DNA of 43,461 nucleotides. Source: Streptomyces altiplanensis. Its GTDB lineage: Bacteria > Actinomycetota > Actinomycetes > Streptomycetales > Streptomycetaceae. A program made the translations under genes and the position numbers. The stretch lies in assembly GCA_003719395.1 (NCBI GenBank), contig RHMC01000050.1, positions 1 through 43,461 on the forward strand, in the 5' to 3' direction. Under the pieces are notes generated by a model. That model was not told where the DNA came from. It saw only the letters and a program-made list of their open reading frames with translations, and searched no databases. Below, piece by piece: positions 37,413-43,461 of this stretch; the first letter of the stretch is position 1; every line of letters begins with the position of its first letter.

Positions 37413-37489
37413 TCCGTTTCTGTCTCGGCGGCTCTGCCGAAACCATTGACGGACCGACCCGAGCTCGCTCATCATCACTGCCCAGCGGA

Positions 37490-37519
37490 TGTCATCGCTG
37501 ACATATGTCAACGATGACA
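37490..37519. promoter_or_regulatory. Paired LacI-type operators before the GH32 gene
   Basis: TGTCATCGCTGACA (37490-37503) and TGTCAACGATGACA (37506-37519), again 16 bp apart. The whole block is itself an almost perfect palindrome with centre TATA. It lies 37 bp upstream of the GH32 start codon, close enough to cover the promoter or transcript start. Confidence 0.82.
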
Positions 37520-37556
37520 TCCGCTGTTCCGGGCCGCCCACAGTGCAGGAGAGATC

Positions 37557-40115
37557 ATGAGCCCAGGCCCCGTGTACCGCCGTGCCCGGCTGCGCCTCGC
37601 CGCCGCGGCAGCCGCGACATGCGCACTCGCCGTAACCGCCGTAACCGCCCAGGCGGCGGCGACCGGTGCCCCGCCCCACATCGAGACCTACCGGCCCCAG
37701 TTCCACTTCTCCCCGGAGAAGAACTGGATGAACGACCCCAACGGGCTGGTGTACTTCAAGGGCGAATACCACCTCTTCTACCAGTACAACCCCAGTGGCA
37801 ACACCTGGGGCAACATGTCCTGGGGCCATGCGGTCAGCAAGGACCTCGTGCACTGGGAGGAGCTTCCGCTCGCCCTCCCGCACGACGACGAGGAGATGGT
37901 CTTCTCCGGCAGCGCGGTCGTCGACCACGAGAACACGAGCGGCTTCGGGACGAAGGACGACCCCGCGATGGTGGCCGTCTACACCAGCGCCTACAAGAAG
38001 GACGGCAGGCAGGCCCAGTCGCTGGCGTACAGCACGGACCGCGGCCGCACCTGGAGCAAGTACGAAGGCAATCCGGTCCTCGACATCGGCTCGAAGGAAT
38101 TCCGCGACCCGAAGGTGCAGTGGTACGCGCCGACGAAGAGCTGGCTGATGACGGTGTCCCTGTCCACCGAGCACAAGGTCCGCTTCTACTCCTCCAAGGA
38201 CCTCAAGAGCTGGACACATCTGAGCGACTTCGGCCCGGCGGGGGCCGTCGGGGGCGTATGGGAGTGTCCCGACCTCTTCCCGCTGCCCGTCGACGGGGAC
38301 ACCGGGCGCACCAAGTGGGTGCTGGTGGTGAACATCAACCCCGGCGGCATCGCGGGCGGTTCGGCGGCCCAGTACTTCGTCGGCGACTTCGACGGCACCC
38401 GCTTCACACCCGACGACGACGGCTCGTACACGCCCCCTCCCGGCCTGGTCGTACAGGACTTCGAGGCGAGCGACTACGGCGACTGGACCACGACCGGCAC
38501 GGCCTTCGGCGGCGGACCGGCCTCCGCGCCTGCACCCGGCTCGTCGGGCACCAGCGGCGTCGAGGGCAAGGGGTTCGTCGACAGCTTTCACGGTGACGAC
38601 GCCGAGACCGGCACCCTCACCTCGCGGCCCTTCACCGTGAACAGCGCGCATCTCAACTTCAAGGTCGCCGGCGGCCGTCACCCCCACGTCCCCGGGTCGG
38701 TCCTGGGTGCCGTACCGGCACCGGAGGGCACGGTCCTCGCCGACTTCGAACAGAACGGCTACGGATCCTGGACCGCCACGGGCACCGCCTTCGGCGACGG
38801 CCCCGCGAAAGGGACGCTCCCCGGCCAGCAGGAGGTGTCCGGGCACACCGGTGACCGGCTGGTGAACAGCTTCCTCGGCGGCGACCCGGCCACGGGCACG
38901 CTCACCTCGCCCGAGTTCACCATCACGGCGAAGCACATCAACTTCCTCGTCGGAGGCGGCAAACACCCCTCGGGAGCCGAAGCGCCCACCGCCGTCCGGC
39001 TCGTCGTCGGCGGCAAGACCGTGCGCAGCGCCACCGGTGCCGACACGGAGGCACTCAACTGGGCCTCCTGGGATGTCGGCGACCTCGCCGGCCGGACCGC
39101 GCGCATCGAGGTCGTCGACGAGAACACCGGCGGCTGGGGCCACATCCTGCTCGACCGGGTCACGCTCTCCGACACCCCGGCACAGCCCCGTTCGACCGAG
39201 ACCACGGTCAACCTCCTCATCGACGGCAAGGTCGTCCAGAGCGTGTCGGGCACGGACAGCGGGAGCCTGGACTGGGCTTCTTTCGACCTCCGCGCCCACC
39301 AGGGCAAACAGGCCACCGTCCAGATCGTCGACATGAACAGGGGTGGCTGGGGCCACATCATGGCCGACCACTTCGTCGCCGCCGCCAAGCCCGCGACCTC
39401 CAGCGTCCAGCGGGCCCACTGGGTCGACCACGGCAAGGACTACTACGCGGCCGTCTCCTGGGAGGACGCGCCCGACGGCAAACGCCGCATGATCGGCTGG
39501 ATGAACAACTGGCAGTACGGCAACGACATCCCCACATCCCCTTGGCGCAGCGCGCAGAGCATCCCGAGAGAAATGGCGCTGCGCACCGTGGACGGCCGGA
39601 TCCGCCTGACGCAGCAGCCGGTGGCCTCCGTGCAGTCGCTGCGCACGGGGCGGGCCGTCGGTATCCGCGACGTCACGGTCACGGACGGCTCCGTGCCCCT
39701 GGCCGGCGGACGGGCCGACGGAAAGGCGCTCGACCTCCAGGCCACCTTCTCCCTCGGCGATGCCGACCGGTTCGGACTCAAGGTCCGCACCGGCGAGGGG
39801 CAGGAGACCGTCATCGGGTACGACTCGAAGGCCCAGGAACTGTACGTCGACCGCACGAGGTCGGGCGCGGTGGACTTCAGCGACCACTTCCCCGGCGTCC
39901 AGCGCGCACCGCTGGCGGCCAAGGACGGCAAGGTCGAGCTCCGGATCCTGGTCGACTGGTCCTCCGTGGAGGTGTTCGGCGGTGACGGCCAGGCCGTGAT
40001 CACCGACCAGATCTTCCCCGACCCGGACAGCGAGGGGATCCAGCTCTTCGCAGAGGGCGGCTCTGTCGACGTGGACAAGCTCAAGGTCTGGCAGCTGCGT
40101 CCCTACCGCGACTGA
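37557..40115 (+). CDS. Secreted GH32 fructan hydrolase (levanase/inulinase) with nested accessory modules
   Basis: 852 residues, far longer than a plain GH32 enzyme (about 500). Signal peptide 1-34 (AQAAA). The five-bladed propeller has WMNDPNG with nucleophile D60, EFRDPKV with D184 and WECPDL with acid/base E236. From about 294 to 617 the propeller is interrupted; the catalytic domain then resumes (HWVDHGKDYYAAVSWEDAPD) and ends in the GH32 C-terminal beta-sandwich (SSVEVFGGDGQAVITDQIFP). In the insert, half-module DFEASDYGDWTTTGTAFG... (301-375) is followed by a complete copy (396-538) and then the missing second half (548-612): one copy nested in another. Probable role: release of fructose from levan or inulin outside the cell. 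Confidence 0.9.
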   Translation: MSPGPVYRRARLRLAAAAAATCALAVTAVTAQAAATGAPPHIETYRPQFHFSPEKNWMNDPNGLVYFKGEYHLFYQYNPSGNTWGNMSWGHAVSKDLVHWEELPLALPHDDEEMVFSGSAVVDHENTSGFGTKDDPAMVAVYTSAYKKDGRQAQSLAYSTDRGRTWSKYEGNPVLDIGSKEFRDPKVQWYAPTKSWLMTVSLSTEHKVRFYSSKDLKSWTHLSDFGPAGAVGGVWECPDLFPLPVDGDTGRTKWVLVVNINPGGIAGGSAAQYFVGDFDGTRFTPDDDGSYTPPPGLVVQDFEASDYGDWTTTGTAFGGGPASAPAPGSSGTSGVEGKGFVDSFHGDDAETGTLTSRPFTVNSAHLNFKVAGGRHPHVPGSVLGAVPAPEGTVLADFEQNGYGSWTATGTAFGDGPAKGTLPGQQEVSGHTGDRLVNSFLGGDPATGTLTSPEFTITAKHINFLVGGGKHPSGAEAPTAVRLVVGGKTVRSATGADTEALNWASWDVGDLAGRTARIEVVDENTGGWGHILLDRVTLSDTPAQPRSTETTVNLLIDGKVVQSVSGTDSGSLDWASFDLRAHQGKQATVQIVDMNRGGWGHIMADHFVAAAKPATSSVQRAHWVDHGKDYYAAVSWEDAPDGKRRMIGWMNNWQYGNDIPTSPWRSAQSIPREMALRTVDGRIRLTQQPVASVQSLRTGRAVGIRDVTVTDGSVPLAGGRADGKALDLQATFSLGDADRFGLKVRTGEGQETVIGYDSKAQELYVDRTRSGAVDFSDHFPGVQRAPLAAKDGKVELRILVDWSSVEVFGGDGQAVITDQIFPDPDSEGIQLFAEGGSVDVDKLKVWQLRPYRD

Positions 40116-40129
40116 CCCGCTCACCGACA

Positions 40130-40164
40130 GAACGGGCGGGGGAAGTCCCCCGCCCGTTCCTTTC
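40130..40164 (+). terminator. Terminator of the GH32 gene
   Basis: GAACGGGCGGGGG (40130-40142) and CCCCCGCCCGTTC (40147-40159) pair perfectly over 13 bp around AAGT, followed by CTTTC. It starts 14 bp after the stop codon. Confidence 0.88.
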
Positions 40165-40345
40165 ACGCCTCACTCCATGTCGGCCCCAGGCGCAGCAGGC
40201 GCGGCCCGGCAACCGCATCGGGGCCGTCTCCCCGCGCGGCACATGGCTGCCGGGCGAGCGGTTCGAAGGTCCATGCCCCGTGCCGGGCGCCGGGTATGAG
40301 GACGAAGTCGGCCACCCGGGGTTCCCTGGTGGTCAGGGGCGGTGG

Positions 40346-41279
40346 TCAGTCGACTACGGACAGGACGATCTTGCCAGTGGTGCGCCGGGTGTCGCTGAGT
40401 TCGTGAGCCTTGGCCGCGTGCTCCAGGGGGAGCGTCGTGTCGATCTCGGCCCTCAGCAGCCCCTGTCCGGCCAGTGCGGCGATCTCCCGCATGCCCGCCT
40501 GGTCGGCTTCCACGGCCATGAAGGTGGCGCGCAGGCCGAGCGGACGGGCCTCGTCCGCCAGGTATGCCTCGGCAGGGGAGGCAAGGGCGACGAGTATGCC
40601 GCCCGGGCGGAGGGTGCCGCAGCGAGCGCGGCCCGTACGCGCCGCCGATCGTGTCGATCACGACGTCGACCGGTTCGACGGCCGTCTCGAAATCGGCCTC
40701 GGTGTAGTCGACCAGTTCGTCCGCGCCGAGGCCGCGCAGGAAGTCGTGCTTGGCCGAGCGGGCGGTGCCGATGACGTACGCGCCCCGGGCCTTGGCGATC
40801 TGTACGGCGAGGTGGCCGACGCCACCCGCCGCCGCGTGGATCAGCACCCGGTGCCCGGGGCGCACTTCGGCGACGTCCACCAGGGCCTGCCAGGCGGTGA
40901 GTGCGGCCAGCGGCAGCGCGGCGGCCTGCACATGGGTGAGGCCGGTGGGCTTGCGGACCAGGTGCCGGGCCGGGGAGGTGACGTACTCCGCGTACGTACC
41001 CGCCGGGAGCGGGTGGCGCGGCATGCCGAACACCTCGTCGCCGGGGGCAAGCGTGGCCACCCCGAGGCCGACTGCCTCGACCACGCCCGAGACGTCCCAG
41101 CCGAGCCGGATCACGGCACCGGCCAGCCCGCCGGTGGCCCGGTGCCAGGAGTCGGTCGGGTTGACCCCCGCCGCGTGCACCCGTACCAGCACCTCGGCCG
41201 GCCCGGGTTCCGGACGCTCCACCTCGATGAGCTCCAGCACCTCGGGCCCGCCGAACTCGTCCTGTCCGATCGCACGCAT
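40346..41279 (-). CDS. MDR-family quinone oxidoreductase (one frameshift)
   Basis: About 311 residues. GroES-like domain (RVHAAGVNPTDSWHR; GWDVSGVVEAVG) and NADPH-binding motif HAAAGGVGHLAVQIAKARGA. No zinc ligands, so a quinone-reductase-like enzyme. After DTIGGAYGPRSL the frame slips near 40612-40620; removing one base gives LRPGGILVALASPAEAYLAD and later DTRRTTGKIVLSVVD with stop at 40346, a normal MDR ending. ATG 41279 is chosen because AGGGAG lies 6 nt upstream. It is divergent from a GlxA-type regulator across a gap with a TGGCAA-GA-TTGCCA palindrome. Confidence 0.82.
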
Positions 41280-41354
41280 CGTCATCTCCCTGTTCACCGG
41301 GGCCGGTTCCGGCCCACTGGATCAAGGTTTCAGCGTTCCGGCGACAGGAACGAG

Positions 41355-41368
41355 TGGCAAGATTGCCA
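41355..41368. promoter_or_regulatory. Operator palindrome between oxidoreductase and GlxA-type regulator
   Basis: TGGCAA-GA-TTGCCA is a perfect 6-bp inverted repeat. A further half-site CTTGCCA lies at 41383-41389, overlapping the regulator's start codon. It sits in the 109-bp divergent gap and is the best candidate site for the AraC-type regulator. Confidence 0.55.
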
Positions 41369-41388
41369 TTATTTGAAAGGATCTTGCC

Positions 41389-42345
41389 ATGCATCGTGTT
41401 GTGGTCCTGGCCCTCGAAGGCGTCTATCCCTTCGAACTGAGCATTCCCGTAAGGATCTTCGGCACCGCCGCCGGGCCCGACGGTGAACCGCTGTACGAAG
41501 TCTCCACGTGCAGTCTGGACGGCGGGCCCGTCACCACGAGCGCCGACTTCACCATCACCGTGGCCCACGGGAGCGAGGCGCTCGAGCGAGCCGACACCCT
41601 GGTCGTCCCGCCCTTCACCTGTGGCCCCGGCGAGGACCGGGAGTGGCTTTCCGACGAGTTGGCCCAGGCACTCGCGCTGCTGCCGGCCGGAGCGCGCATC
41701 ATCTCGATCTGTACCGCCTCGTACGTCCTGGCCGCCGCCGGCCTGCTCGACGGCCGTCCCGCCACCACTCACTGGAACGAGGCCGACCGCTTCCAGCGGG
41801 CCTTCCCGCAGATCCAGGTCGACGCGAACGTGCTGTTCGTCGACGACGGCCAGGTCCTCACGGCGGCGGGTGTGGCCGCCGGGGTCGACCTCTGCCTGCA
41901 CCTGGTACGCCGCGACCACGGCAGCGACATCGCCAACCGGGTGGCCCGGCTCTGTGTCGTACCCCCGTGGCGGGAGGGCGGCCAGGCCCAGTACATCGAA
42001 CGCCCGGTACCGCGCCCCTCGACGGCCGGCACGGCGCCGACCCGCGACTGGGCCCTGGGGCAGCTCCACCGGCCGCTCGCTCTGGCCGAGCTGGCGGAAC
42101 ACGCCCGCATGAGCGTGCGGACCTTCTGCCGGCGCTTCCGCGACGAGGTGGGCATGCCACCCGGTCAGTGGCTCGCCCAGCAACGGGTGGAGCACGCCCG
42201 ACGGCTCCTGGAGACCACCGACCTGCCGGTGGACCAGGTCGCCGCCCACGCCGGCTTCGGCACCGCAGTCTCACTCCGTCAGCACCTGTCGGCCACGATC
42301 GGAGTCTCCCCGACGGCCTACCGCCAGGCATTCCGCGCCGGATGA
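41389..42345 (+). CDS. GlxA-family AraC-type regulator (DJ-1/PfpI plus HTH)
   Basis: 318 residues. Residues 1-185 are a DJ-1/PfpI-like amidotransferase domain (VVVLALEGVYPFELSIPVRI; ISICTASYVLAAAGLLDGR with the nucleophile-elbow Cys; ATTHW), usually a ligand sensor. Residues about 215-315 are two AraC-type helix-turn-helix motifs (LAELAEHARMSVRTFCRRF; VDQVAAHAGFGTAVSLRQHL; GVSPTAYRQAF). ATG 41389 has AAAGGA upstream. Divergent from an oxidoreductase it probably controls, as is common for this family. Confidence 0.9.
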   Translation: MHRVVVLALEGVYPFELSIPVRIFGTAAGPDGEPLYEVSTCSLDGGPVTTSADFTITVAHGSEALERADTLVVPPFTCGPGEDREWLSDELAQALALLPAGARIISICTASYVLAAAGLLDGRPATTHWNEADRFQRAFPQIQVDANVLFVDDGQVLTAAGVAAGVDLCLHLVRRDHGSDIANRVARLCVVPPWREGGQAQYIERPVPRPSTAGTAPTRDWALGQLHRPLALAELAEHARMSVRTFCRRFRDEVGMPPGQWLAQQRVEHARRLLETTDLPVDQVAAHAGFGTAVSLRQHLSATIGVSPTAYRQAFRAG

Positions 42346-42389
42346 GTCCCGGCCCGGTGGCCCTGTCGCCCGAGTACGGCGCGACGCCG

Positions 42390-42419
42390 GAGGCCACCGC
42401 CGACGAGGGCGGTGGCCTC
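42390..42419 (+). terminator. Terminator hairpin of the GlxA-type gene
   Basis: GAGGCCACCGCC (42390-42401) and GGCGGTGGCCTC (42408-42419) pair perfectly over 12 bp around a 6-nt loop, 45 bp after the stop codon. No T-run, as is common in streptomycetes. Confidence 0.75.
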
Positions 42420-42481
42420 ACGGTCCGGGTGCGCTCCGCCCCCGTAGGGGTTCCCACAGTCGCCGAGGACGAGCGTCCGCC

Positions 42482-42663
42482 GCCCCTGTCGAGGTCGTAG
42501 GCGCCGCCGGTGTACCAGATGCCGTCGTGGTTCACACCGTTGAGGAAGGTGTAGAGGCCCCACGTGCCGTCGTTGTACTGGTAGGCCATGACGACGTCGT
42601 CCTTGCCGTCTCCGTCGACGTCGCCCGAGACCACGCGGTTGCCGACGATGGCCCTGTTCAGAA
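42482..42663 (-). pseudogene. FG-GAP/VCBS repeat protein fragment
   Basis: About 60 residues of a secreted repeat protein: NRVVSGDVDGDGKDDVVMAY with the calcium-binding DxDxDGxxD of FG-GAP repeats, then NDGTWGLYTFLNG and WYTGGAYDLDR. Streptomycetes encode proteins with many such units; here one and a half remain, without start, signal peptide or clear end. It is a remnant. Confidence 0.6.
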
Positions 42664-43103
42664 ACCGGCGATTCCCGGCGGCGACGGGGTCCGGGCCGGG
42701 GGCCGCCGTGTGGCGGTGCGGCGACTGCGTGTTCTCTGGGCGGACCCCCTCCACAGCGGGGCGCCCTCGACGGTGCAGAGCGTGAGGTCGGCGGCGGCGC
42801 CGGTGGCGTGCGGGCCCTCCGGCGGGTTCGGGCGGTGCCCGCGGATCACGAGCAGGCACAGCCCGGAGGGGAGCAGCGTCTGCGCGTGACCAGGCGGTCG
42901 ACGACGCCGAGCCGCAGTCTGACCGGTGCTTCGCCCGGGCCGGCCGGCCGCTGGTCCAGCCGCAGCACGCCGACCTCGCGCAGATCGATCAGCAGCTCTC
43001 CGCCCTCCCGGACCTCGACCGCCGCGACCCGTGGATCGGACAGCGGTACGGTGTCCAGCCTTCTGCCCTCCGCGTCGCACCACCGCACAGCAGGTCGGAG
43101 CAT
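42658..43103 (-). pseudogene. VanX-type D-Ala-D-Ala dipeptidase remnant
   Basis: The first 75 residues (DPRVAAVEVREGGELLIDLR, VGVLRLDQRP, RLRLGVVDRLVT) match the N-terminus of M15D dipeptidases. After a frame slip near 42888-42893 the frame continues TLLPSGLCLLVIRGHRP and then jumps to PHATGAAADLTLCT, the zinc-binding H/D segment. About 40-50 residues that normally lie between RP and PH, holding helix and metal-site surroundings, are missing, and the C-terminal catalytic Glu/His part is replaced by Arg/Thr-rich sequence. A deleted, non-functional copy. Confidence 0.65.
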
Positions 43104-43385
43104 GCCGCCTTCCGCTTCAGAATTCCTTCAAGAGCGCGCCGAGGGCTGCGGGGCTCCGCTGCGTGGCTATGTCCATGAGTGACGGCCGGCACCCGCCCGC
43201 GCTGGTGCTCCCCGGCCGTGGTGGCACTCCGGTCCCGTGCCGGACGAAACCTGTTTCCGGGCCGCGGCGAAGTCGTCGGCACCTGCGGACTGCCCCGCAG
43301 GCGGGCAGGAGAGAGGTCGCTTGCGTGGATCATGCACGCCCGCCACCCCGTCACGAGTCCGGCAGGCGCCCCGGCCCACAGACAC

Positions 43386-43461
43386 TCAGGCTGTCTGCGT
43401 GCCGGCGGTGGCGGCCGGAGTGCGGCGGAACGGGGCCGCGGCCCGATGCGGCCGCGGGCCA
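43386..43461 (-). CDS. Possible C-terminal end of a gene beyond the window
   Basis: A minus-strand frame enters from the right edge and ends TPAATAGTQTA at TGA 43386. Only 24 residues are visible, with suitable codon bias but no recognisable motif, so this is a weak call. The 282 bases between it and the VanX remnant show no gene. Confidence 0.25.
   Translation of the reverse strand, partial: GPRPHRAAAPFRRTPAATAGTQTA

Noticed and set aside
36405..40166. 1253-codon minus-strand open frame
   Set aside because: Antisense to the kinase and GH32 genes, which have full motifs; a high-GC shadow frame.
1..43461. CRISPR array, prophage or intact transposon
   Set aside because: No regularly spaced repeats, integrase, transposase or flanking inverted repeats were found; the tandem repeats at 19855 have no spacers.

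Overview
The window reads as chromosomal DNA of a Streptomyces-like actinomycete. GC is about 70% with strong G/C bias at third codon positions, starts are ATG, GTG or TTG behind GGAGG-like sites, and several families typical of the genus are present (DUF6230/DUF6114 pair, DUF5133, GAF-ANTAR, RsbW-type ATPases, SigB/F-type sigma factor). No rRNA, complete tRNA, CRISPR array or intact insertion sequence was seen.

Left part (1-12.2 kb), accessory in character: a 5'-truncated dps; two small membrane proteins; a helix-turn-helix/NACHT/LRR NTPase; a two-gene operon of a FAD oxidoreductase and a divergent cis-prenyltransferase; an NB-ARC/TPR STAND protein co-encoded with a small two-helix membrane protein that shares a short repeated motif with it, which is the most interesting lead here; an unidentified gene fragment; and a prolyl-oligopeptidase-type peptidase.

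Middle (12.5-32 kb): a STAS protein and GAF-ANTAR regulator; a type I phosphomannose isomerase; an Orn/Lys/Arg decarboxylase plus a stray C-terminal piece of a second one; remnants of a hydrolase and a membrane protein; DUF5133; the DUF6230-DUF6114-secreted-protein operon with a readable promoter, a palindrome in its spacer, a 10-bp tandem repeat in its leader and a MerR gene next door; an oxidoreductase/TetR divergent pair; DUF4234; a GH13 alpha-glucosidase beside a truncated sugar-binding protein and a SARP fragment; a SigB/F-type sigma factor followed by an RsbW-type ATPase; a methyltransferase divergent from a multi-spanning GT-C-like membrane protein; then another STAS protein and a truncated MEDS/ATPase gene.

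Right part (32-42.3 kb): a coherent fructan/fructose unit. A LacI regulator, CUT2 ABC ATPase, permease and binding lipoprotein lie on the minus strand; a PfkB kinase and a secreted GH32 fructan hydrolase lie on the plus strand. Two promoter regions each carry two copies of TGTCAWCGNTGACA with identical 16-bp spacing, so transport, phosphorylation and polymer hydrolysis probably answer to the same repressor. The hydrolase has an accessory module inserted in its catalytic domain and a second copy nested inside the first. The window ends with an oxidoreductase/GlxA-type regulator pair and remnants of an FG-GAP protein and a VanX-type dipeptidase.

Caution: about a dozen otherwise well-preserved genes carry single-base-type frameshifts, mostly in short C/G runs. 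This looks more like residual sequencing error than decay, and those genes are annotated across the shift. True remnants, which have lost whole domains, are labelled separately.
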